A stretch of DNA of 9,168 nucleotides from contig JAKAXI010000059.1 of assembly GCA_021816665.1 (NCBI GenBank), positions 1 through 9,168 on the forward strand. Direction: 5' to 3'. Below are positions 1-6,165 of the stretch, one piece after another. The notes under the pieces were generated by a model that worked only from the letters and a program-made list of their open reading frames with translations, was not told where the DNA came from and made no database searches. Position 1 is the stretch's first letter. The number at the start of each line of letters is the position of its first letter. The position numbers and the translations under genes are program-made. The stretch is from Bacillota bacterium (GTDB lineage Bacteria; Bacillota; Bacilli; Alicyclobacillales; Alicyclobacillaceae).

Positions 1-34
1 GTATTTCCTCTTGTCGTCGAGACAGTTTTGCCAT
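1..34 (-). CDS. lexA: LexA repressor, N-terminal fragment (cut by the window edge)
   Basis: The minus strand from 34 reads MAKLSRRQEEI before the window ends. This matches the start of Firmicute LexA/DinR (the B. subtilis protein begins MTKLSKRQ, from memory). Only 11 codons are visible, so the winged-helix and autopeptidase domains cannot be checked. LexA represses DNA-repair genes and cleaves itself when stimulated by RecA filaments on single-stranded DNA. The ATG is preceded by a purine-rich site, GGAGCGGAGG on the minus strand (plus 42-51), about 7 nt away. The identification is strongly supported by context: a divergent yneA-like gene and four LexA-box palindromes between the two, as in Bacillus. 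The promoter overlaps its own boxes, so the gene is probably autoregulated. Confidence 0.87.
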   Translation of the reverse strand, partial: MAKLSRRQEEI

Positions 35-67
35 GACCGCGCCTCCGCTCCATGAAATGTTTTCCTA

Positions 68-96
68 AGTATAGCAAACAGAACAGTTGTTCGCAA
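68..96 (-). promoter_or_regulatory. lexA promoter
   Basis: Read on the minus strand, a -10 of TATACT (plus 68-73) lies 17 bp from a -35 of TTGCGA (plus 91-96). SOS box 1 (80-93) fills most of the spacer and reaches into the -35. Box 2 (94-107) starts within the -35 and extends upstream of it. This geometry fits autorepression by LexA. It is inferred from consensus matches and no start site has been mapped. Confidence 0.65.
80..93. promoter_or_regulatory. SOS box 1 (LexA operator)
   Basis: AGAACAGTTGTTCG fits the Bacillus LexA/DinR operator pattern CGAAC-N4-GTTCG with one mismatch (first base A). It lies inside the -35/-10 spacer of the lexA promoter and directly abuts box 2. Confidence 0.8.
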
Positions 97-107
97 ACGT
101 TTGTTCG
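94..107. promoter_or_regulatory. SOS box 2 (LexA operator)
   Basis: CAAACGTTTGTTCG fits CGAAC-N4-GTTCG with one mismatch (A at the second base). It begins at the base after box 1, so the two 14-mers are head to tail. Positions 87-95 and 101-109 share the direct repeat TTGTTCGCA at 14-bp spacing. It overlaps the -35 end of the lexA promoter and lies just upstream of the yneA -35. Confidence 0.72.
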
Positions 108-115
108 CATTTCAC

Positions 116-144
116 TTGACAAGAACACATGTTCGTATTTAAAT
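116..144 (+). promoter_or_regulatory. yneA promoter
   Basis: A perfect -35, TTGACA (116-121), is followed after 17 bp by TTAAAT (139-144), which matches 4 of 6 bases of the -10 consensus. SOS box 3 lies wholly within the spacer. Box 4 covers the expected start site near 151. A strong promoter blocked by two operators is what one expects for a tightly SOS-controlled division inhibitor. Confidence 0.7.
122..135. promoter_or_regulatory. SOS box 3 (LexA operator)
   Basis: AGAACACATGTTCG matches CGAAC-N4-GTTCG except for the first base. It begins directly after the yneA -35 hexamer and lies inside the promoter spacer, so bound LexA should exclude RNA polymerase. Confidence 0.88.
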
Positions 145-150
145 AGAAAC

Positions 151-164
151 AGAACACATGTTCG
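151..164. promoter_or_regulatory. SOS box 4 (LexA operator)
   Basis: This is an exact second copy of box 3, AGAACACATGTTCG, starting 29 bp downstream. It covers the predicted yneA transcription start and ends one base before the AGGAGG ribosome binding site (166-171). Confidence 0.86.
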
Positions 165-176
165 TAGGAGGCGGTT

Positions 177-527
177 GTGGTGGTGTCACTTAGTGAAATG
201 GGACGCATGAAATCGGCGCAAAGTACTGCTTACGAGACTCAACAGGTGATGCGCAAGACTCGCGCGCGTTTGTGGGTGTTGTTCGCTCTGTGCTGGATTG
301 TCGGGGCTAGCTTGGCGTTTCATTTTTGGGTAGGAGTAGCGTCCGCAGCATCAACGGGTGTGTCGTATACTGTGGCGCCTGGAGACACCGTTTGGTCAAT
401 TGCGAGTCAAATCAGTGGCGGAGGTGATCCGCGCGAACTGGTGAGTGAAATCATCGCGCAAAATCACCTGAATGCAGTCGGTACTCTGTATGTTGGGGAA
501 GTTCTGCAACTGCCACAGAACCCTTGA
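177..527 (+). CDS. yneA: YneA-like SOS-induced cell division inhibitor, membrane anchor plus LysM
   Basis: The 116-residue protein has one hydrophobic segment (about 32-50) and a C-terminal LysM domain (about 63-113, starting YTVAPGDTVWSIA). LysM domains bind peptidoglycan glycan chains. In B. subtilis, YneA arrests septation during DNA damage and needs its transmembrane segment. The same layout divergent from lexA supports this call. The start lies in a run of three GTG codons (177, 180, 183) behind AGGAGG at 166-171, so the exact initiator is uncertain. Later ATGs at 198 and 207 lack a ribosome binding site. The roughly 31-residue N-terminal stretch before the membrane segment is longer than I recall for B. 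subtilis YneA. An Ala-Ser-Ala motif at 55-57 could be a signal-peptidase site, in line with reported processing of Bacillus YneA. Expression should be SOS-induced from the four-box region. The stop codon is one base from the converging HAD gene. Confidence 0.85.
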   Translation: MVVSLSEMGRMKSAQSTAYETQQVMRKTRARLWVLFALCWIVGASLAFHFWVGVASAASTGVSYTVAPGDTVWSIASQISGGGDPRELVSEIIAQNHLNAVGTLYVGEVLQLPQNP

Positions 528-528
528 G

Positions 529-1302
529 TTATATGAGGCCCAAGTGTCGCAGGCCGCGCTCGACTCCGTCCTGGTCCACACGGGTTGTTTCGTAATCTGC
601 GTAAGGTTTGATTTCATTTGAGGCGTTCCCCATTACAACGCCAGTACCAAGTGCCTTGAACATGCCCACGTCATTCCAAGCATCACCAAAGTGCACCGCG
701 TGTTCAGGCGCGATACCAATCTGGCGGAGTACGTCCAAGGCGCCGAGAGACTTGTCGTTGCCAGCCTTTTGCAGGTCAATCGCCTCTCTGTGCCAGCGGT
801 AGATCATGCATTCAGGAAATAACTCTAAGACTTCTTTATCCCAGTCCTCAGTCATAAACACATTTGCCTGAAACACTTCGTCCACGCTGTGTTCTTCAGT
901 TCTGTTTACACGGATTTCAGGATAGTCGTACGCCTGCATGAGGGAGTGTAGTGGACCGGGAAGCTGCGCAGGTGTTACACTTTCCGTTCGCTTGTGAAAG
1001 ACCACAGGTAACCGCTGTTCTAAGAAATAAGTTCGCGCGCGTCTGACCACGTCCGCCGAGAGTGGGCGCTTAGATACAACCTCGTGATTTGCGATCGCCA
1101 ATCCACCGTTGAAGTAGACCGCAAGGTCAATGCCTAGTCGCTGCTGCAGTTCAATCGTTTGTAATAGCGAGCGCCCCGTACAAAGCGCCACACCGATGCC
1201 GCGTGCATGTAACTTGCGGATCGCGTCGATGGCACTTGGCACAAGGTTTCGGTTGTAGACAAGTGTCCCGTCGATGTCGAAGAAAACAAATTCTATAGTC
1301 AA
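529..1302 (-). CDS. Cof-type HAD-IIB family phosphatase
   Basis: This is a 257-residue HAD hydrolase with all four motifs in order. Motif I is DIDGT at 9-13, with nucleophile Asp9 and acid/base Asp11. Motif II is Thr42 in CTGRS. Motif III is Lys184 in NDKS. Motif IV is GDAWND at 206-211, with Mg-binding Asp207 and Asp211. The region between motifs II and III (about 80-180) is the C2-type cap that places it in subfamily IIB. Such enzymes hydrolyse sugar phosphates, FMN, PLP or similar metabolites in the cytoplasm, and the substrate cannot be told from sequence. The start is TTG at 1302, the only usable start after an in-frame stop at 1318-1320. AAGGGG lies about 10 nt upstream. The gene appears monocistronic and converges on yneA with one base between stops. 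A -10-like TAGAAT (plus 1366-1371, minus strand) may drive it, but its -35 is poor. Confidence 0.9.
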   Translation of the reverse strand: MTIEFVFFDIDGTLVYNRNLVPSAIDAIRKLHARGIGVALCTGRSLLQTIELQQRLGIDLAVYFNGGLAIANHEVVSKRPLSADVVRRARTYFLEQRLPVVFHKRTESVTPAQLPGPLHSLMQAYDYPEIRVNRTEEHSVDEVFQANVFMTEDWDKEVLELFPECMIYRWHREAIDLQKAGNDKSLGALDVLRQIGIAPEHAVHFGDAWNDVGMFKALGTGVVMGNASNEIKPYADYETTRVDQDGVERGLRHLGLI

Positions 1303-1425
1303 GGTGTGAGAACCCCTTCATCTTGTATGTCGTTCGCTGACACAAGCGCCCGCCAACTCAGGTTTATTCTAGCCGATACACGCAGAGCGCTCCAGGCCGA
1401 TGCTCATTGAGCGACGAGTAGCGCG

Positions 1426-1455
1426 TTGCGCCAGTCATCCGTTTTCGAGTATCAT
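1426..1455 (+). promoter_or_regulatory. Putative glyQS promoter
   Basis: TATCAT (1450-1455) matches 5 of 6 -10 bases. A weak TTGCGC (1426-1431) lies 18 bp upstream. The start site would be near 1462, leaving a leader of only about 28 nt. That is too short for the T-box riboswitch that often precedes glycyl-tRNA synthetase genes in Firmicutes. Confidence 0.4.
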
Positions 1456-1489
1456 AAGCCCATGTTTTCAAAGGAAACGGGGGAAGCTT

Positions 1490-2878
1490 GTGGCTGTGAC
1501 AATGGAACAGCTCGTGGCGCTGGCGAAACACCGTGGGTTCATTTTCCCCGGTTCGGACATCTACGGCGGACTTGCAAACACGTGGGATTACGGGCCGCTC
1601 GGCGCCGAGTTGAAGAATAACATTAAGCGCGTGTGGTGGCAGAAGTTCATTCACGAGTCTCCGTTTAACGTGGGTCTCGACAGTGCAATTTTGATGAACA
1701 GCCAGGTTTGGGTGGCCTCTGGCCACGTGGGTCACTTTCACGACCCAATGATCGACTGCCGTACCTGCAAATCAAGACACCGTGCAGACAAATTAATCGA
1801 GGCAGCCATTGAATCGCGTGGCGAAGAGCGTGTTGTGGACGGGCTTTCGTTTGACGAAATGGAGGAACTCATCCGAGTTTATGACGTACGGTGCCCAGAT
1901 TGCGGAGGCAATGACTTTACGCCAATTCGGCAGTTCAACATGATGTTTAAAACGCATCAGGGAGTCACGGATGAAGCAGGCAACGAGATCTATTTGCGGC
2001 CCGAAACAGCTCAAGGCATTTTTGTGAACTTTGAGCATGTGCGCCGGACCATGCGGAAAAAGCTGCCGTTTGGTATCGGTCAGGTTGGCAAGAGTTTCCG
2101 CAATGAGATAACTCCCGGAAACTTCATCTTCCGCACACGGGAGTTCGAGCAGATGGAGTTGGAGTTTTTCTGTGCACCTGGTACAGATGACGAGTGGTTT
2201 ACCTATTGGCGGCAGTTCTGCCATAACTGGCTGCTCGCGATCGGCATTCGACCGGAGAGCGTGAGACTGCGCGACCACGAGGCAGCGCAACTCTCTCACT
2301 ACAGCAAGGCGACCACGGATGTCGAGTATCACTTCCCGTTTGGCTGGGGCGAGCTCCTCGGAGTCGCAAATCGGACCAACTACGACTTGTCCCAGCACGC
2401 ACAGCACTCGCATGAGGACTTTCAAGTCGACAGTGAAGACCGTGAGTCGTTTATTCCCTTCTGTATCGAACCGTCAATCGGTGTCGACAGACTGTTGCTC
2501 GCGGTGTTCGCTGATGCGTATGAAGAACAGACCTTGCCCGATGGCGATGTGCGCACAGTGCTTCACTTCCATCCGGCTCTGGCTCCTTACCAGGCAGCCG
2601 TTTTTCCACTGTCCAAGAAACTAGCGGAACCGGCACAGGCGCTCTACCGCGAACTCGCACAGTCGTTCACGGTTGACTACGACGAGTCCGGGTCGATTGG
2701 CAAACGTTATCGTCGGCACGACGAGATCGGAACGCCCTATTGCATCACGTTTGACTTTCAGTCGGAGGAAGACGGTGCTGTGACAGTTCGCGACCGCGAC
2801 ACGATGGAACAGGTGCGGTTGCCGATTCGTGAACTTTCCGCATGGCTGCGCGATAAAACGCGGGTCATTAGCGAATGA
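1490..2878 (+). CDS. glyQS: Glycyl-tRNA synthetase, single-chain class II
   Basis: This enzyme charges tRNA-Gly with glycine using ATP. It is the dimeric single-chain type, not the separate alpha/beta GlyQ+GlyS type. Starting at GTG 1490 it has 462 residues, normal for the family. The N-terminus includes [15 protein letters not shown] CxxC pair at Cys90/Cys93 and another at Cys135/Cys138 form a likely zinc site. Motif 2 begins FRNE at 203-206 and contains the ATP-binding arginines. Motif 3 is EPSIGVDR at 327-334. The anticodon-binding domain covers about 357-460. I chose GTG 1490 because GGGGGA (1479-1484) is 5 nt upstream and the resulting MAVTMEQ start resembles Geobacillus-type proteins as I remember them. 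ATG 1502 (458 residues) is the main alternative, while the open frame back to 1400 looks non-coding. A small ORF and a hairpin follow on the same strand. Confidence 0.95.
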   Translation: MAVTMEQLVALAKHRGFIFPGSDIYGGLANTWDYGPLGAELKNNIKRVWWQKFIHESPFNVGLDSAILMNSQVWVASGHVGHFHDPMIDCRTCKSRHRADKLIEAAIESRGEERVVDGLSFDEMEELIRVYDVRCPDCGGNDFTPIRQFNMMFKTHQGVTDEAGNEIYLRPETAQGIFVNFEHVRRTMRKKLPFGIGQVGKSFRNEITPGNFIFRTREFEQMELEFFCAPGTDDEWFTYWRQFCHNWLLAIGIRPESVRLRDHEAAQLSHYSKATTDVEYHFPFGWGELLGVANRTNYDLSQHAQHSHEDFQVDSEDRESFIPFCIEPSIGVDRLLLAVFADAYEEQTLPDGDVRTVLHFHPALAPYQAAVFPLSKKLAEPAQALYRELAQSFTVDYDESGSIGKRYRRHDEIGTPYCITFDFQSEEDGAVTVRDRDTMEQVRLPIRELSAWLRDKTRVISE

Positions 2879-2908
2879 ACATGGCTTGCTCGGGGAAGGT
2901 TGACACGC

Positions 2909-2916
2909 AGGGGGTG
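2909..2916 (+). promoter_or_regulatory. Strong ribosome binding site of the small ORF
   Basis: AGGGGGTG matches the ideal AGGAGGTG at 7 of 8 bases and is 8 nt from ATG 2925. It is the main reason to regard the following short frame as a real gene. Confidence 0.6.
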
Positions 2917-2924
2917 GTTCACAG

Positions 2925-3113
2925 ATGTCCAACCAACACACGGAGAACCACAACGAAGCGTTCACGTTCACTGGGTCACTTAAGAACAATCGACACTTTG
3001 AAGCGGTTGTGAGTGAGCGGAACCGCGTCGTGGATGACGCGGTGATTGTGCCTATCCCGTGGAAGCAGTATCACCGTGCGAACGTCCCGCACCTCGCGAG
3101 ACACTCCAAGTGA
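2925..3113 (+). CDS. Small hypothetical protein, 62 residues
   Basis: I do not recognise this protein. It is hydrophilic, with no membrane segment, signal peptide or cysteine, and it is rich in Asn (7) and His (6). The C-terminal half has a short hydrophobic run, VVDDAVIVPIPW at 35-46. Support for coding: the ATG has a near-consensus ribosome binding site at ideal spacing, the frame lies on the same strand 46 bp after glyQS, and it ends 23 bp before a strong hairpin. No separate promoter is evident, so it is probably cotranscribed with glyQS. A chance ORF of this length is possible in such DNA, so conservation in related genomes is the deciding evidence. No function is proposed. Confidence 0.55.
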   Translation: MSNQHTENHNEAFTFTGSLKNNRHFEAVVSERNRVVDDAVIVPIPWKQYHRANVPHLARHSK

Positions 3114-3136
3114 GCGGGCAGTGACCCCACACCCAA

Positions 3137-3176
3137 GCCCGGCCGGCGTGAGCATTTGCTCAATCGTCGGCCGGGC
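3137..3176 (+). terminator. Long GC-rich hairpin, probable terminator of the glyQS unit
   Basis: Bases 3137-3148 pair with 3165-3176: 12 pairs, including one G-T wobble. The stem continues as TGAGC (3149-3153) with GCTCA (3158-3162), closing an ATTT loop. Two unpaired bases (3163-3164) sit on the 3' side. The plus-strand 3' flank is GTTCTTAT, only moderately T-rich. It lies between convergent units (the small ORF and aconitase) and may hinder read-through in both directions, but the minus-strand flank has no T-tract. Confidence 0.72.
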
Positions 3177-3200
3177 GTTCTTATAGCGTGAACACCTCAC

Positions 3201-5237
3201 TTAAGAGGCAGGTCGCCCAGGACGTGATTGCCCGTTTGTCGATACCATCGTCGCAGTAGCAAGGTGGGACGCGGCATCGACGGCAGGTTGCGACTGTCCA
3301 CTCGCATGTCCACTTCGGACATGGTTCAACAGCCCACCTGACAGTAAAATTTCCAGCTGCCGGTCCGACAGTTCAGAGCGGCAGCGAATTCTCCGACCTG
3401 ACCCAGTCTGGAGGACTTCGATCGAGCCGCCTTGCTTCAGTTGACCCCGTACGTCCGGAATGACCAGTGCATCCTCCCGTTCTAGTGCGTCGTAGTCTGC
3501 TTCCTTTTCAAAGGTGAGCGGGAGAATTCCAAAATTGATTAGGTTGGCACGGTGAATGCGCGCAAACGATTTGGCGATCACGGCTTTCACGCCGAGGTAC
3601 ATCGGCGCAAGCGCGGCATGTTCCCTGCTCGACCCTTGACCGTAGTTTGACCCTGCGACGACAATGCCGCCACCAGCCTTTTTGGCCCGTTCGGGGAAAG
3701 TGGGGTCGATGCGCACAAAGACGAACTCACTGATCGCAGGAATGTTTGAACGCAGCGGCAGAATCTTTGACCCTGCCGGCATGATGTGATCAGTGGTGAT
3801 GTTGTCACCGACTTTCAGGAGCACCGAACCCTCGATGGTTTCTTCCAGAGGCCCGCGCAGTGGCAAGGGCTTAATGTTTGGCCCACGCTCGACCTCGACA
3901 GCCGAGGGGTCATCAGCGGGCTGCAAGATCATGCCTTCGTCGTTTGTGTCGTATTCGTCAGGCTCTCGTGTCGCTACGTACGCTCCGCCTTCTCTTGGGT
4001 CCGTCAGTACTCCACGCAAGGCAGACACCGCAGCCGTTTCCGGGCTACACAAGTAGACCTTGGCGTTCGGCGTCCCAGACCGCCCTTCAAAGTTGCGGTT
4101 GAAACTGCGCAAGCTGATTCCCTCAGATTTTGGCGCCTGCCCCATGCCGATGCACGGACCACAGGCTGCCTCGAGCACGCGCGCGCCGGCTGCGATCAGG
4201 TCAGCCAAAATTCCGTCACGTGCGATGGTGGCAAACACCTGCCGTGAACCAGGTGTCAAAGTCATTGACAGGTTTTCTGCGACTCGCTTTCCGCGCAGGA
4301 CGTGAGCCGCGATCGCCAGGTCGTGAAAACTGGAGTTCGTGCAAGAGCCAATACACACCTGGTCTAGCGGCAGTCCTGCGAGTTCTCGTACGGTGGTCAC
4401 ATTGTCCGGGCTGTGCGGTTGGGCAATCAGCGGCTCGAGCTGAGTGAGGTCAATTTCGATCACTTCATCGTAGCTCGCGTCTAGGTCTGCCTCAAGGGCA
4501 GTCCAGTCCGATTCACGCCCTTGTTTGCGCAAGAACAGCCGGGTTCTTTCGTCACTCGGGAAGATGGAAGTTGTCGCTCCGAGTTCAGCTCCCATGTTGC
4601 AGATGGTCGCCCGTTCGGGAATCGTCAGGTCTGCGACTCCCTCGCCGTGGTATTCGAAGACCTTGCCTACGCCGCCCTTGACAGTCAGTCTCCTCAGCAT
4701 TTCGAGGATGATGTCCTTCGCTGCTACCCAAGGTTGTCGCTTGCCAGTCAATCGGACACCGACCACTTTCGGCATCGGTAAACCGAACGGCCCGCCCGCC
4801 ATAGCGACCGCTACGTCTAAACCACCCGCTCCAATCGCGATCATCCCTGCGCCGCCGCTTGTCGGCGTATGTGAGTCGGAACCGAGTAAAATCTGCCCTG
4901 GCACCGAAAAACGCTCGAGGTGAACTTGATGACAGATCCCGTTCCCTGGGCGTGAAAAGTAGATGCCGTACTTGGCGGCAAAAGACTGGAGAAAGGCGTG
5001 ATCGTCAGCATTCTCAAATCCGGTTTGCAGCATGTTGTGGTCGACGTAACTGACCGACCGCTTGGTGCGCACTTGCGGCACGTCCATAGCCTCAAACTGG
5101 AGATACGCCATGGTGCCAGTGGCGTCCTGAGTCAATGTCTGATCTACCGTAACCAGAATCTCTTCTCCCGCTGGTACATGCCTCTGCCCTGAGGTGAGGT
5201 GCGCGTTCAGTATTTTCATCGTGACACTTTGGCCCAA
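3201..5237 (-). CDS. Aconitate hydratase, Aquifex-type
   Basis: The 678-residue enzyme isomerises citrate and isocitrate through cis-aconitate with a [4Fe-4S] cluster. The three cluster cysteines are visible: Cys299 in GSCTNSS, and Cys359 and Cys362 in ACGPC. Other conserved blocks are SDSHTPTSGGAG (120-131), GDNITTDHIMPAG (477-489, start of the swivel domain) and GSNYGQGSSREHAAL (529-543), which carries the catalytic serine loop. Its length and order suit the shorter Aquifex-type branch (TIGR01342 as I recall) better than the roughly 900-residue AcnA of Bacillus. The start is TTG 5237 with AAGGAG (plus 5247-5252) 9 nt upstream; an in-frame ATG seven codons in lacks that spacing. Oddly, about 40 residues rich in Ser, Ala, Gly and Gln follow the last recognisable core residues (near 638). 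Homoaconitase or isopropylmalate isomerase are less likely. The gene stands alone, divergent from an SDR gene. Confidence 0.93.
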   Translation of the reverse strand: MGQSVTMKILNAHLTSGQRHVPAGEEILVTVDQTLTQDATGTMAYLQFEAMDVPQVRTKRSVSYVDHNMLQTGFENADDHAFLQSFAAKYGIYFSRPGNGICHQVHLERFSVPGQILLGSDSHTPTSGGAGMIAIGAGGLDVAVAMAGGPFGLPMPKVVGVRLTGKRQPWVAAKDIILEMLRRLTVKGGVGKVFEYHGEGVADLTIPERATICNMGAELGATTSIFPSDERTRLFLRKQGRESDWTALEADLDASYDEVIEIDLTQLEPLIAQPHSPDNVTTVRELAGLPLDQVCIGSCTNSSFHDLAIAAHVLRGKRVAENLSMTLTPGSRQVFATIARDGILADLIAAGARVLEAACGPCIGMGQAPKSEGISLRSFNRNFEGRSGTPNAKVYLCSPETAAVSALRGVLTDPREGGAYVATREPDEYDTNDEGMILQPADDPSAVEVERGPNIKPLPLRGPLEETIEGSVLLKVGDNITTDHIMPAGSKILPLRSNIPAISEFVFVRIDPTFPERAKKAGGGIVVAGSNYGQGSSREHAALAPMYLGVKAVIAKSFARIHRANLINFGILPLTFEKEADYDALEREDALVIPDVRGQLKQGGSIEVLQTGSGRRIRCRSELSDRQLEILLSGGLLNHVRSGHASGQSQPAVDAASHLATATMVSTNGQSRPGRPAS

Positions 5238-5373
5238 CGCTCAGCACTCCTTGTTTCCATTTGGAGGTAGCTTCACCTGCTTTTTCTGGAGCTATACAAA
5301 CTCTGCGAGGGCGTGACTTTCAGCTGTGTTTTTTGTAACGTAGGAGTGATACGACTGGAGGAGGACGATACCG
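5238..5373. promoter_or_regulatory. Divergent intergenic region between aconitase and the SDR-MFS operon
   Basis: These 136 bp must hold both divergent promoters. They contain T-rich runs (5280-5285 and 5329-5334) unlike the surrounding coding DNA. On the plus strand, TATACA (5293-5298) has TTCACC (5272-5277) as a poor -35 with a short 15-bp spacer. TGTAAC (5334-5339) is another weak -10 candidate. I could not assign a minus-strand promoter. No convincing cre site or other operator was seen. Confidence 0.35.
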
Positions 5374-6165
5374 ATGGACGTCGGGCTAAAAGGGAAAACC
5401 GTCCTCGTGACGGCAGCAAGTCAGGGTTTGGGATTTGCCACTGCACGAGCGTTTGCTAGAGAGGGAGCGCGCGTCATGCTGGCGAGCCGGTCAGAGACTG
5501 CGTTGGCAGATGCGGTCAAGCTCATTCAGTCGGAAACTGACAATCGCGAAGTGGCATTCACCGTGGCAGACGTCACGGACGGCACCGCGATTGACCGTCT
5601 GTTTGATCGCGTCGAGGATGTCTTCGGTGGCGTCGACGTACTCATCAACAACACGGGCGGTCCCCGGGCGGGCACATTTGACAGCGTGTCCGACACGGAC
5701 TGGCAAAATGCGTTTGACCTCTGCTTGTTGAACATTGTTCGCTGTACGCGACGGGCACTGCCACATATGCGTGCGAACAAGTGGGGGCGAATCGTGAATT
5801 TCGCCTCCTCATCCATCAAGCAGCCGCTCGATAATTTGATCTTGTCCAACGCTTTTCGGGCAGGCATTGTCGGCTTGTCGAAGAGTTTGGCACTAGAACT
5901 AGCCGCTGACAACATTCTCGTCAACGTGCTTGGGCCGGGCCGCATTGCAACGGCGCGCGTGCAGAGCCTCGATGCAATGCGCGCCGATAAACTGCAGACG
6001 AGCGTGGACGAAGTTCGAAGGTTGACAGAACAGAATATCCCTCTTGGACGTTACGGCTCCCCCGATGAGTTTGCCGCCATGGCTGTGTATCTGGGGTCCG
6101 CAGCAAACGGATATACCACCGGACAGTCCATTCTGGTCGACGGGGGCTTGGTGCGCGCACTGTGA
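5374..6165 (+). CDS. SDR family oxidoreductase-like protein with altered active site
   Basis: The 263-residue Rossmann-fold protein resembles FabG-type short-chain dehydrogenases. The nucleotide-binding loop is TAASQGLG at 13-20, where the usual TGxxxGxG has Ala at the first Gly. The conserved NNTGG lies at 92-96 and the C-terminal dinucleotide/substrate segment at about 185-195. Ser145 is in place, but the YxxxK motif is replaced by Ser158-Asn-Ala-Phe-Arg162. This matches an SDR subgroup (BKR-like, cd05344 as I recall, including APE0912) in which the tetrad is incomplete. It may therefore use another mechanism, bind without catalysis, or act on an unusual substrate; annotation as 3-oxoacyl-ACP reductase would be unsafe. 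ATG 5374 follows GGAGGAGG (5357-5364) with 9 nt spacing. The stop overlaps the MFS start, so the two are translationally coupled. Confidence 0.9.
   Translation: MDVGLKGKTVLVTAASQGLGFATARAFAREGARVMLASRSETALADAVKLIQSETDNREVAFTVADVTDGTAIDRLFDRVEDVFGGVDVLINNTGGPRAGTFDSVSDTDWQNAFDLCLLNIVRCTRRALPHMRANKWGRIVNFASSSIKQPLDNLILSNAFRAGIVGLSKSLALELAADNILVNVLGPGRIATARVQSLDAMRADKLQTSVDEVRRLTEQNIPLGRYGSPDEFAAMAVYLGSAANGYTTGQSILVDGGLVRAL

Noticed and set aside
501..521. GTTCTG/CAGAAC hairpin at the end of yneA as a terminator
   Set aside because: It has only 6 pairs, lies inside the coding sequence, and has no T-tract on either strand.
1793..2425. 210-codon open frame on the minus strand
   Set aside because: It is antisense to the motif-bearing part of glyQS and is a shadow of its codon bias.
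2900..2928. Perfect TTGACA (2900-2905) upstream of the small ORF as a promoter -35
   Set aside because: At 16-18 bp downstream there is only sequence around the ATG, with no -10-like hexamer, so it is not supported as a promoter.
2881..3012. 43-codon ATG frame starting right after the glyQS stop
   Set aside because: It lacks a ribosome binding site and overlaps the better-supported 62-residue ORF in another frame.
3786..4247. 153-codon open frame on the plus strand
   Set aside because: It is antisense to the aconitase cluster-binding region, with no supporting start signal or family resemblance.
5333..5346. Possible catabolite-response element near TGTAACG
   Set aside because: The central CG is out of register with the cre consensus, and the other half-site is absent.
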